From NCBI GenBank assembly GCA_038874075.1, contig JAVZDD010000003.1, forward strand, positions 31,463 to 95,462: a stretch of 64,000 bases of DNA. Reading direction: 5' to 3'. The notes beneath the pieces are model-generated. The model did not search any database, was not told the origin of the DNA, and worked only from the letters and a program-made list of their open reading frames with translations. The translations under genes were made by a program, and so were the position numbers. Positions 10,561 to 19,015 of the stretch are shown piece by piece; the stretch's first letter is position 1, and each line of letters opens with the position of its first letter. Source of the DNA: Jingweiarchaeum tengchongense (lineage in GTDB: Archaea; Nanobdellota; Nanobdellia; Jingweiarchaeales; Jingweiarchaeaceae).

Positions 10561-12743
10561 TAAGAAGTTTTGTTTACTAAAATTGTGATATTACCTGTAT
10601 AAACATCAGCTACTTGCCCTGCTGGAACGAAAAGCCACCAATAAATTGGGATTATACTACCACTTTGTATGTTCTGTTGGAACAATATGAATTGATTCAA
10701 GAGTAAATTCATTTTTGAAGCAGGATTTGAATTGTTTGCGCATTTTAAATTATTTACACTTATTGAACTTGCGCTTCCAATTAAATCTGTGTCTCCTCTC
10801 AGCCAAATCGATGTGTTCACATTTGATTCAATGTAAACATTCATTGGAAACCCCTGAATTCCTGTACCACATTCTGTTTTCGAACCATCACTCGCATTTA
10901 TTTCTATTCCAGTTCCGGTCACGCTACCAAAGCAAATCGGATAATTTGAAAGTGTGACGCTTAAGAATTCTTCAACTATATTTACAGTGGTGTAGTCTGT
11001 TTTATTTGATTGTACATAGGGACTATCAGAAACAAAATTAACATCGAGTTTGTAACTGCTCCCAACATTACCAGTGACATTCACGGTCCATTTTAAGCTG
11101 CAAGGTGGACTATTTAAATTTAAATTTCCACATTCTTGTGGGTTTGATTCAATCGTATAGAAAGGTATTGCATATACACCGTTCCCCTGTACATTCGTGT
11201 CTGGATTTGAGTTTGATGTATTGTATCTCAATGTACCATTTACTTTTCCACAAACAGCACCCTGTGGTCCAGCGCAGGTAACATTTGCTATCAATACAAA
11301 AGTTTGATTTTGTGCATAATTATTCGTTCCAGTTGGCGATATTAGTGTCACATTGAGATATCCGACCGGCGGATGGAATGATATTGAATAGGCCTCAAAA
11401 GTAGAAACCGTTGTGTCTGCTGTTATTATAGAATCACCGTAATTTACATAATTAGTTCCATCAAAACTGAATGAACCAATGTCAAAATTACTATTTAATC
11501 TTGCACCGATTATGTTGATAGTATCACTATCTGTTGGATTCGTGTATAATGATATCCATGCGCCAGTTCCAGCATAACTTGAAAAAGTAGTTGTGGAAGA
11601 AGTACATAGTGGTGAACAGGTTCTTTGGCTTAGAGTTGTACCAGTCGTATCTGTATCCCAAACCAATCTACCAGTAGAGCCAGATGGGTTCCATGCAAAG
11701 TCAGCACATCTTGCTGTTGCCAAATCAACTGTTCCATCTATATTGGCTGTTATCGTCCATGAAGAACCATTCCAGTACATGGTATCTAGATCAGAGCCAC
11801 TGTTGATGGAAACCGCCATTAAATCATCACTAGCAGGATCTGCTTTTAATGTAAGCCATCTGGTATCCTGGTTATCCCCAGCATCCAAATCACCGATGTC
11901 TGCAACAGTCCAAGTTGAACCATCCCAATATCGTCCGACTACTGCACCGATAGTGCCAGTCGCGCTTATGACCATGCCCTTACTTCCATCTGATGCGTAT
12001 TTTACTGCTATGGCTTCATATCCACCCGTAGCAGTCGCAGCATCTGTTAATTCTACTCTATTACCCCAAGTGTTTCCGTTCCAAACCCAAGCATTTACAT
12101 CACTACCCGAGGAATCAAAGCCGACTAGTATTATTTCTTCGCTATTACTAACAGGTTTTCTATCTAATTTTACCCAACTATATTGAAGATCACTACCACC
12201 ATTAGCACTATCATCATCTATACAATATTCGACAGATTCTGAAAAGCTTGTTGAAGTTGCTGGCAAAATTTTGTAAGCCAAATCACAATTCACGCTTGTA
12301 TTTAAAACACCATAAACCACTAATAAATCCCCAGTCTTTGTTTCGAATTCAATATCAAACCTTCTTGAGTGTGGTGTAGGTGCTGTGCTCCAGACTTGCC
12401 CAATGTTATTAGTGATAATCCATGAATTTGTGTTGTTACAATTAGAAGTGCAAACATATGCGTCTAAATAACCATCATCACTTTGCGTAACTAAAACAAT
12501 TTTTTCCGAGACAGGAGAATACTTAACTATCACTTCTCTTATAGGTGAACCTGCTGTTGGTAATTCGATTTCACTTCCCCAACTACCAGCATTAGATGAA
12601 TTCCAAAATCTGATTTTTGGTGAATTTAATCCGTAGGTCCCAGTATTTGATCTATAAGCAATAATCGCATCCGTAGCGCTTACTGGTGACAGGGTGAAAG
12701 TTAAAATAAAAAAAGATAGCGCGAGAAGAAATTTTGATTTCAT
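10560..12743 (-). CDS. Secreted propeller-like surface protein with a C-terminal FGS/VPAGQ domain
   Basis: This 727-residue protein starts with a Sec signal peptide (basic MKSK, hydrophobic core, likely cleavage after VSA near residue 23). Residues about 25-440 contain spaced aromatic-glycine repeats such as YWDGSTW, YWNGSSW and WNGNTWG, suggesting a beta-propeller. A beta-sandwich-like middle follows. The last 130 or so residues (LSNYPICFGS ... FVPAGQVADVYTGNITILV) resemble the small proteins at 16340-16891 and 17646-18299. I see no C-terminal membrane span, so it is either released or held by partners. It lies six bases downstream of the gene at 12750-13997 and is probably cotranscribed. 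No specific family was recognised. Confidence 0.75.
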   Translation of the reverse strand: MKSKFLLALSFFILTFTLSPVSATDAIIAYRSNTGTYGLNSPKIRFWNSSNAGSWGSEIELPTAGSPIREVIVKYSPVSEKIVLVTQSDDGYLDAYVCTSNCNNTNSWIITNNIGQVWSTAPTPHSRRFDIEFETKTGDLLVVYGVLNTSVNCDLAYKILPATSTSFSESVEYCIDDDSANGGSDLQYSWVKLDRKPVSNSEEIILVGFDSSGSDVNAWVWNGNTWGNRVELTDAATATGGYEAIAVKYASDGSKGMVISATGTIGAVVGRYWDGSTWTVADIGDLDAGDNQDTRWLTLKADPASDDLMAVSINSGSDLDTMYWNGSSWTITANIDGTVDLATARCADFAWNPSGSTGRLVWDTDTTGTTLSQRTCSPLCTSSTTTFSSYAGTGAWISLYTNPTDSDTINIIGARLNSNFDIGSFSFDGTNYVNYGDSIITADTTVSTFEAYSISFHPPVGYLNVTLISPTGTNNYAQNQTFVLIANVTCAGPQGAVCGKVNGTLRYNTSNSNPDTNVQGNGVYAIPFYTIESNPQECGNLNLNSPPCSLKWTVNVTGNVGSSYKLDVNFVSDSPYVQSNKTDYTTVNIVEEFLSVTLSNYPICFGSVTGTGIEINASDGSKTECGTGIQGFPMNVYIESNVNTSIWLRGDTDLIGSASSISVNNLKCANNSNPASKMNLLLNQFILFQQNIQSGSIIPIYWWLFVPAGQVADVYTGNITILVNKTS

Positions 12744-12749
12744 CTTTGT

Positions 12750-13997
12750 TCACTTGTATATTTTAACATACTTTATAACTCCATTGAAATTATCAAATGT
12801 TTGTCCTGTCCATTTGTAGTATCCTACATCCGCCCCAATTGAGATTGGAACTTCACTATTAATACTCTTTATTCTTGAAATATCTCCTTGAGCTTCGAGC
12901 ATGCCGTCAACATACAATAATATATCATTTTGATTTAAAAGCACGAATATTTGATGGAATTTTCCATCATTATACGCTTTGTTTGTCTCAATCGATACAG
13001 AGTTATCACCATCACCAATATCAAATCTTATCGTTCCTTCAGAATTGACTGCTAATACAAAAAACTTCCCATTCAAATAATCATTTCTGGATATAATCGT
13101 ACCACTTGAATTTGGATATATTTTAACATCAGTTTCTATTTTGAAAAAATTATCATTTAAATAGAATTTCTCTGAGTCTTTGATTATTACATAATCTTTC
13201 TCTCCGTCGAAATATAGACCTCCATCTTTCATCTTGAATTTATCTCCCGACGAATAGTCCCAAGTGAGCACATCTAATTTTGATGGAATGTTTTGGTTAA
13301 TTGGAGAAATTACCGGTTGGCTGATATACTGATCACTTTGATTTAGTGTTTGCATTTGAATTGGTTCATAACCCAAAAATTTATAATCTATTTTTTCAAT
13401 TTTAATTGTCATATTTCCATCAAAGGTTAAAATAAGATCATAAGTACTATCAGTTAAATTTAAAATATCACATATCTCTCCACACATATTTTCAAAATAA
13501 AATGTTTCAGGTTCTTCGATCGTGAAATTGATTTCCTCCGTTACATTTATTGTTTGTGTAATTGTTTCATTTGTTGTCTCATTCACAAATGTGATGTTTT
13601 GTTCTCTTGTAACGTTCTCTGTAACTATTGTTTGATTTAATTCAAAGTTTTTGGAAAGTATAGTATATATCTTCCCATTATTCTCCAAGTAAATACTTAG
13701 GTTACCAGAACTATTTGCGATTACATAACCAGAAATTTTTACGGAAGTTAAAGTACAATTTGTTAGGTTGCAAGAATTTTTTAATATCCAATTGTAAATA
13801 GTAGGTTCATTTGTTTCAAAATTAATCTCATCCACATAGTTCAATTCAACCGGGTTCCATGTTTCGTAGATAAAGAAACCCGTGATTGAACTAATTTCAT
13901 TGAACCCAATGAATATCACGTAGAGAGATAGAAATAACAGAACTAAACTTATCAGATTTAGTAATGACCATTTGCTGAAAATTATTTTTTTCCTCAT
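12750..13997 (-). CDS. Membrane-anchored LamG/concanavalin-A-like surface protein
   Basis: This 415-residue protein has an N-terminal uncleaved membrane span (about residues 11-31) followed by SSITGFFI, the same post-membrane motif seen in the giant protein. The middle is rich in N-glycosylation sequons with Cys pairs. Residues about 245-415 match the LamG/concanavalin-A-like pattern (GGLYFDGEKDYV, then NGKFFVLAV, DGKFHQIFV and LLYVDGMLEAQ), a fold that usually binds glycans or protein ligands. It is the first gene of a pair with the 727-residue protein. The target on self or host surfaces is unknown. Confidence 0.75.
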   Translation of the reverse strand: MRKKIIFSKWSLLNLISLVLLFLSLYVIFIGFNEISSITGFFIYETWNPVELNYVDEINFETNEPTIYNWILKNSCNLTNCTLTSVKISGYVIANSSGNLSIYLENNGKIYTILSKNFELNQTIVTENVTREQNITFVNETTNETITQTINVTEEINFTIEEPETFYFENMCGEICDILNLTDSTYDLILTFDGNMTIKIEKIDYKFLGYEPIQMQTLNQSDQYISQPVISPINQNIPSKLDVLTWDYSSGDKFKMKDGGLYFDGEKDYVIIKDSEKFYLNDNFFKIETDVKIYPNSSGTIISRNDYLNGKFFVLAVNSEGTIRFDIGDGDNSVSIETNKAYNDGKFHQIFVLLNQNDILLYVDGMLEAQGDISRIKSINSEVPISIGADVGYYKWTGQTFDNFNGVIKYVKIYK

Positions 13998-14057
13998 TTT
14001 TTCTCACTGTAAGATAATTAAATTAATTCATTTGGATATATAAAACTTAGAGATGGT

Positions 14058-14819
14058 TTATTCTAGTCTGAGTAAGAATCTAGCAATTTTATCAATTATG
14101 CTTCTCTCTTCCTCTTCTATGCCACAAAGCTTTTTTGCTAGTTCCTTGAATTTTTTCGAAGAACTTGCATTCGGATTCAGTAAAACAACAGGTATCTTGA
14201 AAAATAAACTTCTTGCGACTTCATCATCATGTGGTATTACCGACAATATTGGAATATCACACATTTCTTCGATTTCTTCAATTTTCATTCTGTATTTTTT
14301 CTTATACATGTTCACAACAAGCCCAGTCAATTTTACATTGTATTCATTCAACACATCTTTAACTCTCATCACATCAACAACACTCATGAAATTTGGATTT
14401 GCTACTAAAAGAACTTCGCTTGAGGCGAGTAATGTTCCCATCGTTTCTCTTCCGAATCCTGGTGCAGAATCAAGAAGTACGAAGTCTGCCATACCTAATA
14501 CATCTTTTATCTTTTTCCTTAGGTTCACGATATCAACACCAATCATGCTGTGCGAGGAAAGAGAAGCAGGAATGATTTTCACACCACTTTTGTGTTCGTA
14601 TATTGCATCATAGATTTCATATTTTCCCTTTAACACGTCATTTATCGTAACAGAATAATCATGAATTCCGAAATAGAGCGCCAAATGCGAAGTAGATATA
14701 TTGCAATCAACAATTATCACTTCCTTACCCAATTGCGCAAGACATACGGCCAGATTTGCAGTTACTGTCGTCTTACCAACTCCACCCTTTCCAGACATAA
14801 TTCCAATTACCCTGGTCAT
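14058..14819 (-). CDS. MinD/ParA-like ATPase
   Basis: A 253-residue SIMIBI P-loop ATPase of the MinD/ParA class. The deviant Walker A GKGGVGKTTVTANLA begins near residue 10, switch I lies in IIVDCNISTSHL and the Walker B-like strand is VLLDSAPGFG. The C-terminus (SIIDKIARFLLRLE) looks amphipathic, as in the membrane-targeting helix of MinD. Its ATG overlaps the stop of the membrane protein at 14816-16225 by four bases, so the two are translationally coupled. Archaeal MinD paralogues position or regulate membrane machines; a role at the cell surface with its partner is inferred from position. Assignment to the broad family is firm, but not to a particular MinD. Confidence 0.9.
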   Translation of the reverse strand: MTRVIGIMSGKGGVGKTTVTANLAVCLAQLGKEVIIVDCNISTSHLALYFGIHDYSVTINDVLKGKYEIYDAIYEHKSGVKIIPASLSSHSMIGVDIVNLRKKIKDVLGMADFVLLDSAPGFGRETMGTLLASSEVLLVANPNFMSVVDVMRVKDVLNEYNVKLTGLVVNMYKKKYRMKIEEIEEMCDIPILSVIPHDDEVARSLFFKIPVVLLNPNASSSKKFKELAKKLCGIEEEERSIIDKIARFLLRLE

Positions 14820-16225
14820 TTCTCTTCCTCTCTACTTTCCAATGCCTTTAATCTTTCTTCACATTTTTCCTTTATTTCATCATATGCATTCTTTGATATA
14901 TTGCCAATTGCATATTCTTTTTCAATTATCTTCAATAGTTGTCTGAGTCGCTTTATTTTCTCTTTTGGTGCTGTCTCTTTTTCTTCAGCTATCTTTTCCT
15001 TTACGGCCTCCATGAACTTCTTATCTATTTCTCCCTTCATCTTCTTTACATCGATTTGAGCACCAGGTATTCCTTTCTCCATCGTTCTCAATACTTCTGA
15101 ACTATAGAAACTCAATATTCTAGCAAGCCTTTTTTCTGACCATCGATGGTAAATGTAAATCGCAATGATTGGTATTGTGATTAACACGATATAAGAAATG
15201 ATAATTAATGTATTCATCTTTGCATATTCTGGTAGATATGGTAAATTGTTTATCTGTTCTTCACTTTTTGTCAGCAATTCATCCGCACTTGCAAGCGCAA
15301 TCAATGCTTGGTCAAATTTTTCCTGCTCCAAGTACTGCTTGGCAAAATTTAATTGCATCTCAGCCTGTTGTATTAGCAATGAAATTGAAGACGTATTTCT
15401 TCCTTCAAATATCGCTGCTTGCATCTTTAACTTTGCATCATTCAATCTAACTTCAAGTTTCTGCATATCGAACATGGCAAGTTCCTTTGCAGAGGTGAAA
15501 ACGCGCATTAATGCCTTCTTGACATCAAACAAACCTTCTGCTGATGAAACACGCATCGTTATTTCATAATTCTTTGTTGTTGCATTTGGGGGCACATTTA
15601 TTCTAAAAGAAAACACAAGCTCTGTGTTTGGTAGTATACGATCGTAAATTTCCGGTGAAATCGTGTACCAATCATTTTCAATACCATCAATTGTGAACGT
15701 TAAATTGTGGAGTATTTCATCTCCACTGTTCCTCACTTTTAATGTAAAAAGTTTTGACCACCCACGTTCAGCGCTTATCTCAATTGGATATTCAGTGATG
15801 TTGAGATTTGTGGTAGTTATGTTTACGATTCCCTTTGCAACGTAAAATTGTTTGTTCGTAGATAAATCAGTACTCGTATTGCTGAACTTTAACTTTACCT
15901 TTAATAAGTAATTTCCTGGGGGTTGTATTGAGAAGATGTAAACTTCTCTAGACAAATTAACAAAGGCAGGAGCATCGCTAATATAAACGATTGTTGTTTC
16001 CCTTATCCAAGTACCACCATCCATCGATTCAATCCAATACTCTATTGATGCATCAGCGCCAGGACCACGTGTTTTGTTTATTAAGATATTAAAGGGTAAA
16101 AATTCTCCCTGTCTTACAATTGTCTTATCCAATTCAATACTGACTGTACCTTCCTGAATTTGAGCATTTGAAATAGAAAAAATCAATAGTGGAAGTACGA
16201 TGAAGATGAAAATCTTTTTTTCCAT
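14816..16225 (-). CDS. Type I membrane protein: Ig-like ectodomain, helical stalk, coiled-coil cytoplasmic tail
   Basis: In this 469-residue protein residues 1-21 form a signal peptide (cleavage before QIQEG). Residues about 22-250 are beta-rich, in the style of NEW3/CARDB modules. Residues about 250-335 are predicted helical (LNDAKLKMQAAIFEGRN, then a Leu/Ala-rich stretch), residues about 340-362 are a membrane span, and a charged tail of about 105 residues follows. The tail ends with LLKIIEKEYAIGNISKNAYDE, a short helical-hairpin pattern like SHOCT-type tails. It is coupled to the MinD-like ATPase downstream and divergent from the surface operon at 16340. The same ectodomain-stalk-span plan recurs at 19016-20971 and 20968-22584. 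Confidence 0.8.
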   Translation of the reverse strand: MEKKIFIFIVLPLLIFSISNAQIQEGTVSIELDKTIVRQGEFLPFNILINKTRGPGADASIEYWIESMDGGTWIRETTIVYISDAPAFVNLSREVYIFSIQPPGNYLLKVKLKFSNTSTDLSTNKQFYVAKGIVNITTTNLNITEYPIEISAERGWSKLFTLKVRNSGDEILHNLTFTIDGIENDWYTISPEIYDRILPNTELVFSFRINVPPNATTKNYEITMRVSSAEGLFDVKKALMRVFTSAKELAMFDMQKLEVRLNDAKLKMQAAIFEGRNTSSISLLIQQAEMQLNFAKQYLEQEKFDQALIALASADELLTKSEEQINNLPYLPEYAKMNTLIIISYIVLITIPIIAIYIYHRWSEKRLARILSFYSSEVLRTMEKGIPGAQIDVKKMKGEIDKKFMEAVKEKIAEEKETAPKEKIKRLRQLLKIIEKEYAIGNISKNAYDEIKEKCEERLKALESREEEK

Positions 16226-16339
16226 TAAAACTAATTTAAAGATTTGCGTTTTATAATTCTTTCTTTTTAAATCTTTTCCTGCATCTGTTTTTAAGTAAAT
16301 CCGAAAGAGATTTAAATGATGAAAGTTTCTTATTAGAAC

Positions 16340-16891
16340 ATGAACAAAGAATTTGATGCCATGTTAGTAGTAACAATTGCCATCATTGTTTTAGGAGTTT
16401 TTTCTGTGATCGCATACAGGGAAAACCTTGTTTCTGGAATTGCTTCATTGACCGGTTACGCAACATGGAATCAAACAACTTCCGCGAGTGTTACAGTGAA
16501 TGAGTACATCTCAGCAACTCTTTCAAACATACCAATTGATTTCGGTAGCTTAGATCCAGGTACAACAAACCAACCTGCAACGAATAATCCATTATTAGTT
16601 CAAGTCGGAGCAGAAACAAATGTTGAATATAACATCACTTTGAATGGTACCACTAATTTCGTCTCAGGTGGAAATAGTTTCTCTGTAGGAAATCTCTCTT
16701 ACAACACAACAGAAATTACAACACCAACACCTTATGAATTAAATGTTGAAAAAAATGCATACACGAATGAACCATGTCCCTGCGGAACACAAGCAGATAG
16801 AAACGTCTGGCATTACATTTCTGTGCCAGCTGGACAAGTAGCTGGAGCGTATTCAGCAAACATAAAAATCACAGTGAAGAAGAGTACGTAA
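16340..16891 (+). CDS. Small anchored surface protein, family A copy 1
   Basis: A 183-residue protein with a membrane span at about residues 8-26, then SLTGYATW, then a beta-rich domain. Key signatures are IPIDFGSLDPG, a PCPCGT knuckle and a C-terminal SVPAGQVAGAYSANIKITV. The same layout is found in 17646-18299 (about 217 residues, with VPIDFGSVDPG and TCPCGE) and at the C-terminus of the 727-residue protein. It is the first gene of a plus-strand operon; TATA-like TTTAAATG near 16310 lies about 25-30 bases before the ATG, so the leader is very short. No known family was recognised; it is plausibly a structural subunit. Confidence 0.75.
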   Translation: MNKEFDAMLVVTIAIIVLGVFSVIAYRENLVSGIASLTGYATWNQTTSASVTVNEYISATLSNIPIDFGSLDPGTTNQPATNNPLLVQVGAETNVEYNITLNGTTNFVSGGNSFSVGNLSYNTTEITTPTPYELNVEKNAYTNEPCPCGTQADRNVWHYISVPAGQVAGAYSANIKITVKKST

Positions 16892-16938
16892 ATATTAAAT
16901 ATCAAAATTACCTAAGTTAAGAAAGCGAGGTGCAAAAA

Positions 16939-17649
16939 ATGACAAGAATAGTTAGCTCTTTAAAAATTGTTTCCATGCTTCTACTCTTTATAATGTTTCT
17001 AAACATTTCACACGCACAAAAGTGTAGTCTTGGAATGACTCCTCTTTCTGCATCTGTGAGAGCGACCCCAGGACAAACTGCGATCATAATTTGGAATTTA
17101 TATAACATTTATGGTGATAGATTAACACATGTAAGTTTGACATACACTTCAGATGTTGATTGGCCTGTTACATTTGATCCAGCGCTTAAAAATGTAACGT
17201 ATGACATTGCAGGACAAATAGTAACTGTTACTGAGAACTTGGCATTGGAACCAAATCCACCAGTAACAGTAAAACCTGAAGTAATTCCACCAGGAACAAA
17301 CTATGTAAAACATCCATTCACTGATGAGTACATTCCTGTAAAGACTGTTAAAATATCAATAAAAATTCCTGAAAATGCTGAGGTTTGGAAGACACATGAA
17401 TTTACAATATTGGCTGAGGGAAATTGCTTCACTGCACCTGGTGCAGTTATACCATCACTTTCAACTCCATTGAAAATTACACTTCAAGTGGTTCCAAGAG
17501 AATTTTATGAAAAGGCAGTTTTACAAATACCATGGTACGTCCAATATAGCTATGTGATTATTGCAATCGTGATAATCGTGCTCTTAGGAATAATATATTG
17601 GAGTTATAGAAGAGGAAAAAAATTAACCCAAAAAGTGAGTAAAAAATGA
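16939..17649 (+). CDS. Surface/membrane protein, family B copy 1
   Basis: About 236 residues. I chose the ATG at 16939 because GAGGTG (16926-16931) is correctly spaced before it; an in-frame GTG at 16930 overlaps that site. There is an N-terminal signal peptide ending SHAQ, a beta-rich ectodomain with CSLGMTPLSASVRATPGQ near its start and ENAEVWKTHEFTI in the second half, then a C-terminal membrane span and basic tail. It is paralogous to 18289-19011 (ATPG/AAPG, NLYNIYG/NLYGTYP, PENAEVWKT/PNNAELWKT, VVPREFYEKA/VVPTEYYERA). Its stop overlaps the ATG of family A copy 2. Function unknown; it is probably a membrane partner of family A. Confidence 0.75.
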   Translation: MTRIVSSLKIVSMLLLFIMFLNISHAQKCSLGMTPLSASVRATPGQTAIIIWNLYNIYGDRLTHVSLTYTSDVDWPVTFDPALKNVTYDIAGQIVTVTENLALEPNPPVTVKPEVIPPGTNYVKHPFTDEYIPVKTVKISIKIPENAEVWKTHEFTILAEGNCFTAPGAVIPSLSTPLKITLQVVPREFYEKAVLQIPWYVQYSYVIIAIVIIVLLGIIYWSYRRGKKLTQKVSKK

Positions 17650-18299
17650 AATTTGAAATACCACTAGGACATATCATTGCAATTCTAATAGGATTACTTG
17701 TATTTTTTCCTGTGTACAACTACCTAAGCTTTGGAAGAATAGGAGTCGAAGTTACAGGTTTCGAAGCATTACCAAAAACACAGCAAGCACAAGCAATTCT
17801 AAGCATAAATAGATACATCAATACAGGCATCGATAAAGTACCAATTGATTTTGGTTCTGTAGATCCAGGTTACACATACAATGCAACTCCAAATTCTGGA
17901 TGGCCTTCAGAATTAATATTATATTGGGAAACAAACGTTGAAACAAATGTAACATTTTGGGGCACTCAATACTTTTGCAGAAGTAATACAGCCTGTGATG
18001 TTGAGCTCGTGAATAGGTTTCAAATTGGTAACTTAACGTTCAATACCACAAGCATTAATTTCACGCAGCCAGGGGATGCATGGATGCATTACATTTGGGG
18101 AAAGTTTGATAATACAATTCCACAGAAATCAGTTAATTATACAGAAGCGAATGCTGATTTGATATATAACACAACTTGCCCTTGCGGTGAAGAAAATTAT
18201 ACATTACCAAATTACTTCAGATTGTCTGTTCCCCCAGGTGTCAGAACAGGAAATTGGAACGCAACCGTCACTTGGAAAGTGATAGATATTGGAACATAA
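17646..18299 (+). CDS. Small anchored surface protein, family A copy 2
   Basis: A 217-residue paralogue of the product of 16340-16891. It has an N-terminal membrane span (about residues 8-26), EVTGFEALP just outside it, then VPIDFGSVDPG, TCPCGE and the closing pattern RLSVPPGVRTGNWNATVTW. Two additional cysteines lie in FCRSNTACD. It starts inside the stop of the preceding gene (ATGA), so it is translationally coupled to family B copy 1. The A-B-A-B order indicates duplication of a two-gene unit followed by divergence. Confidence 0.75.
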   Translation: MKFEIPLGHIIAILIGLLVFFPVYNYLSFGRIGVEVTGFEALPKTQQAQAILSINRYINTGIDKVPIDFGSVDPGYTYNATPNSGWPSELILYWETNVETNVTFWGTQYFCRSNTACDVELVNRFQIGNLTFNTTSINFTQPGDAWMHYIWGKFDNTIPQKSVNYTEANADLIYNTTCPCGEENYTLPNYFRLSVPPGVRTGNWNATVTWKVIDIGT

Positions 18300-19011
18300 A
18301 ATAATCCAAAAACTTTCAATTTGTAGCCTTTTTTTATTTGTACTTTTCTCTATCTCTTTTGCCCAATGTGATTTTGGAACAATGCAGCCAGTGCTCGCTT
18401 ATAGTGCTGCACCTGGTGCAATCATAAATGCAAAAATCTATTTGTACAATCTTTACGGTACTTATCCAACACATGTCTTGTTCAATGTTACAACAGCACC
18501 CCCAAATTGGGTAATTAATATTAATCCTCCAGCCAGGAATGTGATTTATGAGATTCCAGGAGGAACAACAACCATATTTGAAAATGTTGGCGTCGAGCAG
18601 ATGGATAGGGTAAATGAAACACCCGCTACACCTCCCGAAGGAATTGAATATATAAGAGACCCAGTTAAGATTGGTATGTTTATACCAGCAAAAGTTGTTT
18701 ATGTGAACATAGAAGTACCAAACAACGCTGAACTTTGGAAGACGTACGATATAAAGATCTCAGCAAGTGCTTGGTGCACTGGTGGCGCTCCTGGTACAGT
18801 TGGAGCAACGCAATCAAGGGACTTCAATTTCCAAGTTAAAGTTGTACCAACGGAATATTATGAGAGAGCACAAGTGAAAGTTGGATGGATTGAATTTTTA
18901 AGACAAAACGCAATTCTCGTTGCATTAATTGTAGCAATCATTGTCGTAATTCTCATAATCTTCGTATTAAAGAGGATGGGAAAATTAATATTGAAAGTTG
19001 AACTTAAATAG
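18289..19011 (+). CDS. Surface/membrane protein, family B copy 2
   Basis: A 240-residue paralogue of the product of 16939-17649. The best start is TTG at 18289, overlapping the previous gene by 11 bases; no ATG lies between it and the signal peptide (LSICSLFLFVLFSISFAQ). The ectodomain begins CDFGTMQPVLAYSAAPG and contains PNNAELWKTYDIKI and VVPTEYYERA. A membrane span at about 205-228 precedes a short basic tail. The start codon is weak and overlap-dependent, so expression probably follows the upstream gene. Confidence 0.7.
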   Translation: MEHKIIQKLSICSLFLFVLFSISFAQCDFGTMQPVLAYSAAPGAIINAKIYLYNLYGTYPTHVLFNVTTAPPNWVININPPARNVIYEIPGGTTTIFENVGVEQMDRVNETPATPPEGIEYIRDPVKIGMFIPAKVVYVNIEVPNNAELWKTYDIKISASAWCTGGAPGTVGATQSRDFNFQVKVVPTEYYERAQVKVGWIEFLRQNAILVALIVAIIVVILIIFVLKRMGKLILKVELK

Positions 19012-19015
19012 ATTT

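Noticed and set aside
11593..12186. 197-residue plus-strand frame
   Set aside because: Antisense to a coherent secreted protein with repeats and signal peptide; no domain and no ribosome site.
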